DNA of 17,582 nt, taken from the NCBI GenBank assembly GCA_902805755.1, contig CADCUA010000196.1:1-17582 (forward strand). The letters are read 5' to 3'. The position numbers were made by a program, and so were the translations under genes. Under the pieces are notes generated by a model that saw only the letters and a program-made list of their open reading frames with translations, made no database searches and had not been told where the DNA came from. Positions 1 through 7,901 of the stretch are shown here, piece by piece (the stretch's first letter is position 1; each line of letters begins with the position of its first letter). Origin of the DNA: an uncultured Lysobacter sp. GTDB taxonomy: Bacteria > Pseudomonadota > Gammaproteobacteria > Xanthomonadales > Xanthomonadaceae.

Positions 1-1845
1 TTCGGCGAGCCGATCGTCTCGAGTTGGCGCTGCCAGCCGCTCGCGGCCGTCGTCCTCACTGATGAGGCGCGTCGTGACTGCCAGCGTCAGCTGGTTCGCA
101 TCGGTCTGCCGGTCCGGGCCGGTATAGCGGTTGTCGCGGAACAGCTGGCCCCAGCTGAACGTCATCGGCGCGGTATCGAACAGCGGCAGGTCGTCCTGCT
201 CTTCATACGGCACGCGCAGGTAATACATGCGCGGCTCGAACGTATGCAGGTAATTCTCGCCGCGGATGCGGGTGTCGCGGTCGAAGAACAGGCCCGCGTC
301 CAGCGAGCCGATGGGCAGGCTGCGCGAGGGTGATGCGTTATAGAAGGCGGCAACCTGGTCAGGTGTGACTGTCGTTCCCGGCGCCGGGCGATAGAAGTCG
401 GTCGCACGCGCGGTTGCGATGTCGCGCGCGCGCCCCGGCTCGAGGCGATAGGCCGTATGACGCCAGGCGAGCTTTGGCCGGATGAACCAGGCGGCGCCTT
501 CCAGTGACATCGCAACGTACGGCTTGAGGTCGACACGGCTTCCCGCATCGAACACCTCGTGCTCGAAACGCACGGCTTCCGCATCGACGCCGGTTTCGAC
601 AAGGCCACCGAAATACGGCTGGTCCCAATGCACCAGCGCGCGCGGCAAGCGGTTGAACGGCAGGTTTGCTTCGGTAAGCAGATAGTCGGTCAGCTGGTAG
701 CGGTCCGCACTGAGCTCCGCACTCCAGTTGCGGCCACGGCCGTACACGCCGATATCGCTGCGCAGGTTGTACGAGGAAACCCCGTACAGGCTGTTGCTGA
801 AGTCTTCGAGATAGTGGGTGTCGCTGACCCAGGCGAGGTTCGCACTTGCAAACCATTTGGAGCCTAACGTGTGTAACGCGCCGAGACTGAGCTGGCCACG
901 GTTTTCGGTCGGGAGCGTTGAAGGTGATCCGGGGAACCTGTACCTGTCAGCCTCGTTCTCCGGCAATCGATCGCTCGGCATGAAGTTGCCCGACACCGTC
1001 CCGCGTCCCTGTTCGTACAGCCAGCGGAACTCGCCACCCAGCAGCGCGCCGCGCTTGCTCATGATGCGCGGGTACAGCGTCGCGTCGTAATTCGGCGCTA
1101 GATTGATGTAGACCGGCTGGCGCCAGTCGAAGCCGTTGCGCCCCGACATCGAGATCGCCGGGTACAACAGGCCGGTGCGACGGCGGTCGTCGATCGGGAA
1201 CATGAACCACGGCACGTAAAGCACCGGCACTCGGCCCACGCGCAGCGTCGCATTGCGCGCAACGCCCATGCCTTTCTCGGTGTCGATGTCGATGCGCGCC
1301 GCGCGCAGTTCCCACGCGCGCTGCCCGGGGTCGCAGGTCGAGTACGTCGAACCGACCAATGCGCCCTGCTTGCCATTGAGCTCGATGCGCTCGGCGCCGC
1401 CGTTGCCGCGCCGCTCGGTGAGCTGGTAGCGCAGGTCGGTGATGCGGTGATTGTCGGTTTCCTGGTTGCCCTCGGCGCGCTCGGCGACGATGCGCAGGCC
1501 GGAGTCCTGGTAGCGCACGCTGCCTTCGGCGGCGTACTGGCCGGTCTCGGTGTTGTAGGTCAGCCGGTCGGTGCCGAGGAACTGGTCGCCGCGCTGCAGG
1601 CGCACATTGCCCTGCACCAGCGTTTTCGACGCCTCCTGGCCCTGGAGCTCGTCGCCTTCGATGTCGGTCGGCTGCTCGGCGCGCAGACCGGTGCTGTCCT
1701 GCGGCGATTGCGCGTCGGTGAAGGCGGGCACGGCGTCGTTGATCGGACACAGGCGCCAGTCTTCCGGATCATCCTCCGCGGCAACAGCGGGTAGCGCCAA
1801 CGCTATGCATAGCGATAACGGCAGCAGGCGGAAGGAAATGCGCAC
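1..1845 (-). CDS. lptD: LPS-assembly protein LptD, C-terminally truncated by the window edge
   Basis: This is the beta-barrel outer-membrane component of the Lpt machine, which with LptE inserts lipopolysaccharide into the outer leaflet. The frame is open over 615 codons and runs off the left edge, so about the last fifth of the barrel is missing (family length is usually near 780-820). I chose the GTG at 1843-1845 because it is followed at once by a signal peptide (MRISFRLL...ALPAVAA, residues 1-23); no in-frame ATG lies upstream. The LptA-like OstA domain follows at roughly residues 45-160. The barrel domain begins near residue 190, with the family signature PWFMFPIDDRRRTGLLYP around 200. 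Cys33 and Cys171 match the N-terminal pair (Cys31, Cys173 in E. coli) that forms disulfides with two C-terminal cysteines, here off the window. The gene is separated by 174 bases from the upstream deacylase gene. Identification is firm; the GTG start is likely. Confidence 0.95.
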   Translation of the reverse strand, partial: MRISFRLLPLSLCIALALPAVAAEDDPEDWRLCPINDAVPAFTDAQSPQDSTGLRAEQPTDIEGDELQGQEASKTLVQGNVRLQRGDQFLGTDRLTYNTETGQYAAEGSVRYQDSGLRIVAERAEGNQETDNHRITDLRYQLTERRGNGGAERIELNGKQGALVGSTYSTCDPGQRAWELRAARIDIDTEKGMGVARNATLRVGRVPVLYVPWFMFPIDDRRRTGLLYPAISMSGRNGFDWRQPVYINLAPNYDATLYPRIMSKRGALLGGEFRWLYEQGRGTVSGNFMPSDRLPENEADRYRFPGSPSTLPTENRGQLSLGALHTLGSKWFASANLAWVSDTHYLEDFSNSLYGVSSYNLRSDIGVYGRGRNWSAELSADRYQLTDYLLTEANLPFNRLPRALVHWDQPYFGGLVETGVDAEAVRFEHEVFDAGSRVDLKPYVAMSLEGAAWFIRPKLAWRHTAYRLEPGRARDIATARATDFYRPAPGTTVTPDQVAAFYNASPSRSLPIGSLDAGLFFDRDTRIRGENYLHTFEPRMYYLRVPYEEQDDLPLFDTAPMTFSWGQLFRDNRYTGPDRQTDANQLTLAVTTRLISEDDGRERLAAPTRDDRLAE

Positions 1846-2019
1846 GCGATCATCCGTCGAACCGATAGGGCGGCTAGCTTGCCCGATCGCCTGCACCCCG
1901 GCAACGCGGGATCATCGAGCCCGGCGTGTGGAGGACGCCACGTCCGGGCCGGGTCGAACGGCGGTCCGGGTGCGAGGTGGCTTATTGACGCCGCGGGCGA
2001 GCGGCCCCGATGCAGTGAC

Positions 2020-2928
2020 TCAGGCCAGCGCGCCTACGTGCGCGACGCTGCACAGGCGTAGGCCTTCGAGGTCGTAGCCGCCTTCCATCAGCGACACGAC
2101 GCGCCCCTGCGCCTGGCGCTCGGCGATCGCGACAAGTCGCTCGGTGATCCAGCGGTAATCGTCCGCTTCGAGTTCGAGCTGGGCGAGCGGGTCGAGCCGA
2201 TGCGCGTCGAAGCCGGCGGAAATGAGCAGCAGCTGCGGTGCGAATGCATCCAGCGCGGGCAGCAGGTCGCGTTCCCACACTTCGCGGAAGCCTTCGCTGC
2301 GGGTGCCCGGCGGCAGTGGCGCATTGATGATGTTGCCCACGCCACGCTCTTCCGCGCGCCCGCTGTCGGGATAAAGCGGCAGCTGGTGCGAGCTGATGAA
2401 CAGCACGCGCGCATCGTTCTCGAAGATCGCCTGCGTGCCGTTGCCGTGGTGCACGTCGAAGTCGACGATCGCCACGCGCTCCAGCCCATGCGCGCCGAGC
2501 GCGTGCGCGGCCGCTACCGCGATGCTGTTGAACAGGCAGAACCCCATCGCGACGGAAGCGGTGGCGTGGTGGCCGGGCGGACGCACCGCGCAGAAGACCC
2601 GCTTCTCGCTGCCGGACAACACGGCGTCGACCGCTGCAACGCCCGCGCCCGCACATCGCAGTGCGGCTTCGGCGGAGCCGGGGCTCATGAACGTATCAGG
2701 GTCAAGCTGGATCGCGGCATCGACCTGCGTGTCGAGCACCTGGGCGATGAGCGCCGCATCGTGCACCCGCGACAGCTGCTCGCGCGTGGCCTGCGGTGCA
2801 TCGGTCCAGACGAGGTCGGGATACGTCGCGCGCAGTGCTTCGGTGACCGCGCGCAGGCGCTCCGGGCGCTCGGCATGCGCCGGGCCGGGTTCGTGTGCGA
2901 CGCAGGCAGGATGGGTGAAAACGCGCAT
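2020..2928 (-). CDS. Histone deacetylase family protein (class II-like, zinc-dependent deacylase)
   Basis: A cytosolic arginase/deacetylase-fold hydrolase of 302 residues that should remove acetyl or related acyl groups from lysine or from small amines such as polyamines; the true substrate is unknown. Visible motifs in order: RPPGHHAT with the catalytic His pair at 120-121; FCLFNSIAVAA; VDFDVHHGNGT with zinc ligands Asp158 and His160; SAGFDAH with zinc ligand Asp241; and MEGGYDLEGL with Tyr285 as the transition-state tyrosine. All catalytic and metal residues are present, so it should be active. I chose the ATG at 2926-2928 (MRVFTHP) over an in-frame ATG 30 bases upstream, because the family begins at this strand and the start then sits 2 bases after the stop of the adenosyltransferase gene. 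It is the last gene of the btuM operon. It could equally be labelled AcuC-like or acetylpolyamine amidohydrolase-like; no sequence feature settles that. Confidence 0.92.
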   Translation of the reverse strand: MRVFTHPACVAHEPGPAHAERPERLRAVTEALRATYPDLVWTDAPQATREQLSRVHDAALIAQVLDTQVDAAIQLDPDTFMSPGSAEAALRCAGAGVAAVDAVLSGSEKRVFCAVRPPGHHATASVAMGFCLFNSIAVAAAHALGAHGLERVAIVDFDVHHGNGTQAIFENDARVLFISSHQLPLYPDSGRAEERGVGNIINAPLPPGTRSEGFREVWERDLLPALDAFAPQLLLISAGFDAHRLDPLAQLELEADDYRWITERLVAIAERQAQGRVVSLMEGGYDLEGLRLCSVAHVGALA

Positions 2929-2930
2929 GG

Positions 2931-3485
2931 TCAGCCCCGGCGGCGTTCGTGGTTCCACAGGACCTCGCCATGGCCGCTCGCGCGCGCAAGCACACGGGCC
3001 AGCACGAACAGCAGGTCGGAAAGGCGGTTGAGATAGCGCACTGCTTCGCCCCGCACCGGTTCGACGCGAGACAGCGCGACCGTGTCGCGTTCGGCGCGGC
3101 GCACGACCGTGCGCGCGATGTGGCAGCGCGCCGCTGCTTCACCGCCGCCGGGCAGGATGAAATCCTTCAACGGCGGCAATGGCTCGTTGAACGCATCGAG
3201 ATGCTGCTCGAGCCGCTCGATGTCCACATCGAAGATCGCCGCGTGGCCCGGAATGCACAGCTCGCCGCCGAGGTCGAACAGCTGATGCTGCACCGCTGTC
3301 AGCAACGCGCGGACGTCATCGGGGATATCGCCCGCGAGCACCAGGCCGATCGTCGAGTTCGCCTCGTCCACCGTGCCGTAGGCGGTGACGCGGGCCGAGT
3401 CCTTCGCGATGCGGCTGCCGTCGCCGAGGCCGGTGCTGCCGTCGTCGCCGGTGCGCGTGTAGATCTTCGAAAGACGGTTGCCCAT
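2931..3485 (-). CDS. pduO: PduO-type cob(I)yrinic acid a,c-diamide / cob(I)alamin adenosyltransferase
   Basis: Transfers the 5'-deoxyadenosyl group of ATP to the cob(I)alamin cobalt, making adenosylcobalamin in the cytosol. The 184-residue protein has the PduO-family ATP-binding N-terminus KIYTRTGDDGSTGLGDG (residues 7-23), then VTAYGTVDEANS (33-44), FILPGG (109-114), the RTVVRRAERDTVAL helix (125-138) and YLNRLSDLLFVLAR (151-164). This is the trimeric PduO type, not the BtuR/CobA type. The ATG at 3483-3485 shares its A with the TGA stop of the upstream btuM-like gene (TGATG), so translation is probably coupled. The stop is 2 bases before the deacylase start. With no cobalamin biosynthesis genes in view, the operon reads as salvage: uptake, then adenosylation. 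The family call is firm; the symbol is used for the enzyme type and is not a claim about propanediol use. Confidence 0.95.
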   Translation of the reverse strand: MGNRLSKIYTRTGDDGSTGLGDGSRIAKDSARVTAYGTVDEANSTIGLVLAGDIPDDVRALLTAVQHQLFDLGGELCIPGHAAIFDVDIERLEQHLDAFNEPLPPLKDFILPGGGEAAARCHIARTVVRRAERDTVALSRVEPVRGEAVRYLNRLSDLLFVLARVLARASGHGEVLWNHERRRG

Positions 3486-4069
3486 CAGGAGGCCTGCAAA
3501 TGTCCGGCGCGGCGCACACGTGATGCCTGCGCCGCGAGCGCATGGACGGCCGCAGCGGCGCCGGTATACGCGGCGGCGGTGAGCAGGTAGGACGGCAGCC
3601 AGTCGGTGTAGTTCTTCCACCAGCCCGCGAGCGTCGGGTCGGCGACCGAGCCGGAGAACCAGTAGAAGCTGCCCTGGCTGACGAACTGGCACAGCGCGAC
3701 CGATGCACACAGGCCGACCGCCAGCAGCGACAGCGCGCGCAGGTCGGTGCCGGGGTTGCGGCGCTGCAGCCACATGCCGCCTGCCCACATCGAGAAGTAC
3801 GCCGGAATCAGGCACCAGTACGCGGGCGAGACGCAGTAATGCGCCCAGAAGCTCGCGCCGCTTCGGCTGATGACCACATAGTCGATGAGGACCGCGAGCG
3901 CCATGAGCGCCGGGAAGGCCCATCGCGTCCACGTCGACAGGTAGAACCCGCCAATGAAGAACACCGCCCACGACCCGTCCGGCAACGCGGCGAAGTGGTC
4001 CATGCGCGTCGCCGCCATCAGGGCGGCAAGCGCGGCGAGGAACAGGCTGCGCTTGGCAGTAAGGCTCAT
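3485..4069 (-). CDS. btuM: BtuM-like cobalamin transporter (solitary ECF S-component-type membrane protein)
   Basis: A 194-residue inner-membrane protein with about six hydrophobic segments (roughly residues 8-22, 34-45, 50-67, 84-101, 111-128 and 150-172). I call it BtuM, the ECF-S-component-like family that imports vitamin B12 without an ECF ATPase module in some Gram-negative bacteria. The call rests on size, topology, the adenosyltransferase next to it, and Cys79 in the loop AHYCVSPAYWCLIPAY. The Thiobacillus denitrificans BtuM has its cobalt-ligating, decyanating Cys80 at this position, from memory of that work. His25 (RMDHFA) is a candidate second cobalt ligand, which is inference. The ATG at 4067-4069 opens MSLTAKRS, a short positive N-terminus before the first helix. 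It is the first gene of a three-gene operon and overlaps the next start by one base. A hydrophobic protein of unknown function is the fallback label. Confidence 0.78.
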   Translation of the reverse strand: MSLTAKRSLFLAALAALMAATRMDHFAALPDGSWAVFFIGGFYLSTWTRWAFPALMALAVLIDYVVISRSGASFWAHYCVSPAYWCLIPAYFSMWAGGMWLQRRNPGTDLRALSLLAVGLCASVALCQFVSQGSFYWFSGSVADPTLAGWWKNYTDWLPSYLLTAAAYTGAAAAVHALAAQASRVRRAGHLQAS

Positions 4070-4109
4070 GTGGACTCCGGAAACAGCTGGCGATGCGCCG
4101 GCGGCCGGC

Positions 4110-4115
4110 ATTCTA
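4110..4115 (-). promoter_or_regulatory. Candidate -10 element for the btuM operon
   Basis: On the minus strand the hexamer TAGAAT lies 41 bases before the btuM ATG, inside the 81-base divergent gap with ubiH. It is a good match to TATAAT, but the -35 position (about 4133-4138, CGGCCT) is poor. A 10-base perfect palindrome, CTGCATGCAG (4125-4134), lies in the -35/-10 spacer and could be an operator. Confidence 0.3.
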
Positions 4116-4150
4116 GCGGACTGGCTGCATGCAGGCCGTATCATGGCTTG

Positions 4151-5383
4151 ATGAATCCGGGCGACGAACTGCACGACATCCTGATCATTGGCGGCGGCCC
4201 GGTCGGCGCCAGCCTGGCGATCGCGCTCGACGGGCTCGGCCTGCAGGTCGGTCTTGTGGAAGGCGCCGCCCCGGATGCGATACCGGCCGTTTTCGACGAG
4301 CGCAACCTCAGCTTCGCGGAGGCGACGGTGAATGCGCTCACCGCGCTCGGCGTGATGCGCCATCTGCGCGCGCCGACCGGGCCGATCACGCGCATCCACG
4401 TATCACGCCGCGGGGATTTCGGTCGGGCGCTGCTCGAGGCGGCAAAGTACGGACGAAGCGAGTTCGGTCGAGTGGTCGTGGCCCGGGACTTCGGGCTCGC
4501 GCTGGAGTCGCGGCTCGCGGAAGTGCCTGGGCTGCGGCGATATCCGGGCTCGCGCTTCATTGCGCTCGAAGCCGAAGCCGCTGACGCTCGCGCGGCGCGC
4601 ATCCTGACGCCGCAGGGCGAGCGCGTGCTGCGAGCGCGCCTGCTGGTTGCGGCCGATGGCGCGCACAGTCAGGTGCGCACGGCGCTCGGTATCGGTGTGG
4701 ATACGCATGACTACGAGCAGACGCTGCTCGTGGCGCGCGTGCGCGCCGAGCGGCCGCCCGACGGCACCGCCTACGAGCGCTTCGGCCCGGATGGGCCGAG
4801 TGCGCTGCTGCCGCGCGGCGATCGTCACTACGGGCTCGTGCACACGGTGCCGCGCGCGCAGGCCGAGTCGGTGATGGCGCTGGAAAGCCCTGCGTTCCTG
4901 CGCCGCGCCCAGGACGCGCTGGGCTGGCGCGTGGGACGCTTGCTGGAGTGCGGGCCGCGCAGCGCGTATCCCGCGGTCCGTTCCGTCGCGCGATCCCTGG
5001 CTGCGCCGCGCGCCGTGCTGGTCGGGAACGCGGCGCAGACGGTGCACCCGATCGGCGCGCAGGGATTCAACCTGGGGCTGCGCGATGCGCTGACGCTGGC
5101 CGAACTGGTGCGCGACGCACGCGATGCCGGAACGGCAGTGGACTGTGGCGATCCCGCACTGCTGGAGCGCTATGCGCTGCGTCGACAGGAAGACCGCACG
5201 CGGACGCTGGATTTCAGCGATGGCCTGGTCCGCGTGACGTCGCGCGAGAGCAGCCTGCTGCGCCCGCTGCGCGTGCTCGGCCTGTTGGCCGCGGACCTCA
5301 TGCCATCGCTGCAGGCGCAACTCGTCGGCGGTGCCATGGGTTACCGCGGCGACGTGCCCGAACTGTGCCGGCGGGTCCCATGA
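4151..5383 (+). CDS. ubiH: 2-octaprenyl-6-methoxyphenol hydroxylase (ubiquinone biosynthesis FAD monooxygenase)
   Basis: A class A flavoprotein hydroxylase of 410 residues that hydroxylates the quinone ring (C1 step in E. coli) during aerobic ubiquinone synthesis, at the cytosolic face of the inner membrane. The FAD-binding Rossmann motif IIGGGPVGASLA is at 12-23 and the middle DG motif reads AADGAHSQVR. The C-terminal FAD motif is LVGNAAQTVHPIGAQGFNLG around 290-309. The GNAAQ wording, in place of the usual GDAAH, is typical of UbiH itself and is the main reason for choosing UbiH over UbiI/UbiF. ATG 4151 follows the gap at once and opens MNPGDELHDILIIGGG; no strong Shine-Dalgarno is visible. 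The stop overlaps the next start (ATGA), so the two hydroxylases form one coupled operon, divergent from btuM. Confidence 0.92.
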   Translation: MNPGDELHDILIIGGGPVGASLAIALDGLGLQVGLVEGAAPDAIPAVFDERNLSFAEATVNALTALGVMRHLRAPTGPITRIHVSRRGDFGRALLEAAKYGRSEFGRVVVARDFGLALESRLAEVPGLRRYPGSRFIALEAEAADARAARILTPQGERVLRARLLVAADGAHSQVRTALGIGVDTHDYEQTLLVARVRAERPPDGTAYERFGPDGPSALLPRGDRHYGLVHTVPRAQAESVMALESPAFLRRAQDALGWRVGRLLECGPRSAYPAVRSVARSLAAPRAVLVGNAAQTVHPIGAQGFNLGLRDALTLAELVRDARDAGTAVDCGDPALLERYALRRQEDRTRTLDFSDGLVRVTSRESSLLRPLRVLGLLAADLMPSLQAQLVGGAMGYRGDVPELCRRVP

Positions 5384-6585
5384 GCCGCCGCGACGTGTTC
5401 GACGTCGCGGTCGTTGGAGCCGGCGTTGTTGGCGCAGCCGCCGCGCTCGCGTTCGCGCGTGACGGATTCGACGTGGCGCTCGTTGAATCACGCGAGCCCG
5501 CACGATGGCAGCCGCAGCAGCCGGACCTGCGCGTGTACGCGTTCGCGCCTGATAACGCGCAGTTGCTTGCGGGATTGGGCGTATGGCCCGACATCCTCCG
5601 CAGCCGCGCCCAGCCGTACCGGCGCATGCGGGTGTGGGATGCGGCGGGTGGCAGCGACCTCGTGTTCGATGCCGATGCGTTCGGCCGCAGGGAACTGGGA
5701 TGGATCGTGGAGCACGGCCTTCTGGTGGATCGCCTGTGGCAGGCGCTGCCGATGGCAGGCGTGCGGCTGTATTGCCCGGGTCAGGTGATCGGCCTGGAGC
5801 AGGACGCGCAGTCGGCGTCGCTTGAACTCGCGCATGGCGAGCGCGTGCGTGCAAGGCTGGTCATCGCGGCTGATGGCGCGGATTCGCCGCTGCGCACGCT
5901 GGTCGGCATCGACGTGTCCGCGCACGACTACGGGCAGCGCGGGCTCGTCGCCTATATCGACACCGAGCAGCCGCACGAAGCGACGTGCTGGCAGCGTTTT
6001 CTTCCGGGTGGGCCGGTAGCGGTTTTGCCGTGCGTCAGCCCGAACGGCAGTGCGCCGTCGGCATCCGCACATCGCAGCTCCATCGTCTGGACGGTGCCGC
6101 ATGCCGAAGCGGAGCGCCTGCTTGCGGCCGATGACGCCGGTTTCGCTCGCGCATTCGAGGCCGCGTTCGGTGCGCGCCTGGGCCGCGTGACGACGGCATC
6201 GGCGCGTGCCGCATTCCCGTTCCAACGGCAACTCGCACGCACGCACGTGGCCGGCCGCGTGGTGCTGGTCGGCGATGCGGCGCATGTCGTGCATCCGCTG
6301 GCCGGGCAGGGCGTGAATCTCGGGCTGCGGGACATTTCGAGTCTGCGCACGGCGCTTACCCCGCCGGGCACGGGCAGTGAACCGGTGTCGCGTTCGCGGC
6401 TGGCGGCATGGGGGCGACAGCGTCGCAGCGAAAACGTGCTGTCCGCCTACGCATTCGACGGATTGAACCGGCTGTTTTCGAATGATGCGTTCCTGCCCAC
6501 GCTGCTTCGCGGGCCGCTGCTTGCAGCGAGCGGGCGCGTGCCTGCCATGGCGCATGCGCTATGGCGGCATGCGGCCGGTGTGTAG
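5380..6585 (+). CDS. UbiH/UbiF/VisC/COQ6-family FAD monooxygenase (second ubiquinone hydroxylase, UbiI-like)
   Basis: A 401-residue paralogue of the preceding gene and, by family, another ring hydroxylase of ubiquinone synthesis. The motifs are VAVVGAGVVGAAAALAF (9-25) for the FAD Rossmann fold, AADGADSPLR with Asp165, and LVGDAAHVVHPLAGQGVNLG around 296-315. The standard GDAAH motif sets it apart from UbiH and fits UbiI, UbiF or a broad-specificity homologue; which carbon it hydroxylates cannot be read from sequence. Its ATG overlaps the ubiH stop by four bases (ATGA). One oddity is a Ser/Ala-rich stretch, NGSAPSASAHRSS (about residues 222-234), inside the substrate domain where relatives have a short turn. 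The FAD residues are intact. Confidence 0.9.
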   Translation: MSRRDVFDVAVVGAGVVGAAAALAFARDGFDVALVESREPARWQPQQPDLRVYAFAPDNAQLLAGLGVWPDILRSRAQPYRRMRVWDAAGGSDLVFDADAFGRRELGWIVEHGLLVDRLWQALPMAGVRLYCPGQVIGLEQDAQSASLELAHGERVRARLVIAADGADSPLRTLVGIDVSAHDYGQRGLVAYIDTEQPHEATCWQRFLPGGPVAVLPCVSPNGSAPSASAHRSSIVWTVPHAEAERLLAADDAGFARAFEAAFGARLGRVTTASARAAFPFQRQLARTHVAGRVVLVGDAAHVVHPLAGQGVNLGLRDISSLRTALTPPGTGSEPVSRSRLAAWGRQRRSENVLSAYAFDGLNRLFSNDAFLPTLLRGPLLAASGRVPAMAHALWRHAAGV

Positions 6586-6732
6586 GCCGAGCCTCATCGA
6601 CATGGTGTGAAGAAAAGACTCGCATCCGCTAACGCTGGTGCCTCGCGGTGTTTCACAGCTGGCGTGGCGGTGAGAACAGGCCCTGATCAACGCGAGGCGA
6701 TCGTTTGACCGGGCGGACGCTCGCGCGCATGC

Positions 6733-7809
6733 CTACTCGGCAGGCGCCGCATAGACCGTAATCTCCTCGCGGTCGTGATACAGCTGCTTCGCGCGCACGG
6801 TCATCGGACGCTCGGCCTGCTGTTCGAAAAGCTCCAGACACAGCCGCGTCTCGTCCCAGCGCTTTTTCATCGGCAGCTTGAGGTTGAAGATCGTCTGCCG
6901 GCACCAGCCTTCGCGCATCCACGTCGCCATGCGTTCGGCGACGCGCCGCGGTTGCTCGACCATGTCGCACACCATCCAGTCGAGCCGCCGCTTGGGCTGC
7001 CAGCTGAAACCGTCCGCACGCAGATGATCGATGCGCCCGCTATCGAGCAGTTCCTGCTGCAGCGGGCCGTTGTCGACGGACGTGACTTTCATGCCGTTGC
7101 GCATCAACACCCAGCTCCAGCCGCCCGGGGCCGCGCCCAGATCCGCCGCCTGCATGTTGTCGCGCAGCTGCTGCGTGCGCTCGTCTTCGGTGAGGAGCGT
7201 CAGCAGTGCTTCCTCGAGCTTGAGCGCCGAGCGGCTCGGTGCGCTCGGGTGCATGCGCAGGCGCGGAATGCCCAGCGGCCACGGCGAGGAATCGGCCGGG
7301 TTCGCCATCGCCACCATCAGGTGATTGCCGGCGATCAGCAGCACATGCAGCCGCGGACGGTGCGCGTTGTCCTGTGCGGTCAGCCACCCGGCCTTGCGCA
7401 GCGCGGGACGTAATGCGTTCTGGAAGCTGCGTGCGAGGCCGGCCAGCGGTTTGCCTTCGTCGGAATCGGGATGCTCGACCCATAGCGCGCCGAACGGTTT
7501 CGGCAGCGGCTGCGCCGAAAGCGCCTCGAGGATCGGAGTAATCCGATCGGCGGGATCTAGATCGGGCAGGTCGGCTAGGCGCACCAGCTTCTGCCGCGCG
7601 AACACCAGGCGCGAGAACGACAGCGCGCGCGTGAGTTCATGCGCTTCTTCCGTGAGGAACTCGACGTGGCCGCTGCCGCGTTCGGTGCGCGCATAACCCG
7701 GTACCCCGGCGATCGCGGCGCGCTCGGTGAGTTCGGCGGCCAGTTCGGGTTCGAACCCGGCGCGGCAGTAGCAGAGCAGGGCATCGGCGCCGGGCTGTGG
7801 GTGGTTCAT
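6733..7809 (-). CDS. rlmM: 23S rRNA (cytidine(2498)-2'-O)-methyltransferase
   Basis: SAM-dependent enzyme that 2'-O-methylates C2498 of 23S rRNA in the peptidyl-transferase region. The 358 residues (E. coli about 366) contain an N-terminal ferredoxin-like/THUMP region (about 10-170) and a Rossmann methyltransferase domain with the SAM loop ADLGAAPGGWSWVL at 222-235. The K-D-K-E catalytic set of RrmJ-like 2'-O-methyltransferases is visible as Lys197 (SRSALKLEEA), Asp282 (VCDMVEQP), Lys311 (FNLKLPMKKRW) and Glu348 or 349 (REEITVY). The ATG at 7807-7809 gives the family-typical MNHPQPGADALLCYCRAGFE. It is a single gene, convergent with the ubiquinone operon across a 147-base gap and downstream of a terminator that insulates it from the haloperoxidase-like gene. 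No obvious promoter motif. Confidence 0.94.
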   Translation of the reverse strand: MNHPQPGADALLCYCRAGFEPELAAELTERAAIAGVPGYARTERGSGHVEFLTEEAHELTRALSFSRLVFARQKLVRLADLPDLDPADRITPILEALSAQPLPKPFGALWVEHPDSDEGKPLAGLARSFQNALRPALRKAGWLTAQDNAHRPRLHVLLIAGNHLMVAMANPADSSPWPLGIPRLRMHPSAPSRSALKLEEALLTLLTEDERTQQLRDNMQAADLGAAPGGWSWVLMRNGMKVTSVDNGPLQQELLDSGRIDHLRADGFSWQPKRRLDWMVCDMVEQPRRVAERMATWMREGWCRQTIFNLKLPMKKRWDETRLCLELFEQQAERPMTVRAKQLYHDREEITVYAAPAE

Positions 7810-7901
7810 CGCGCATCGCTTCCGTCAGGCCGGCCGAAGTTGGCCACGGCGCATTGTCGAAGATCGAAGCGCGCTTGTGTCCAGTGTCGGAGCGCGCAAA
7901 C

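Noticed and set aside
947..1750. A 267-codon minus-strand open frame inside lptD
   Set aside because: It is out of frame with the LptD reading frame, which stays open from 1845 to the left edge and matches the family throughout; the product is arginine-rich noise.
1933..1945. Small GGACG-CCA-CGTCC hairpin between lptD and the deacylase gene
   Set aside because: Only five base pairs and no T run, in very GC-rich sequence where such repeats arise by chance. I see nothing else of note in 1846-2019.
2929..2958. Longer start for the deacylase (MEPRTPPGLT extension)
   Set aside because: It would overlap the adenosyltransferase gene by 28 bases and add residues outside the fold; the ATG at 2926-2928 fits the family start better.
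4403..5854. A 483-codon minus-strand open frame across ubiH and the second hydroxylase
   Set aside because: Low-complexity arginine-rich product opposite two clear FAD enzymes; a by-product of high GC.
5488..6555. A 355-codon open frame antisense to the second ubiquinone hydroxylase
   Set aside because: No motifs; it mirrors a firmly identified coding gene.
6586..6732. Possible terminator or small gene between the second hydroxylase and rlmM
   Set aside because: No stable stem with a T run and no short frame with a ribosome site; I see nothing supportable in these 147 bases.
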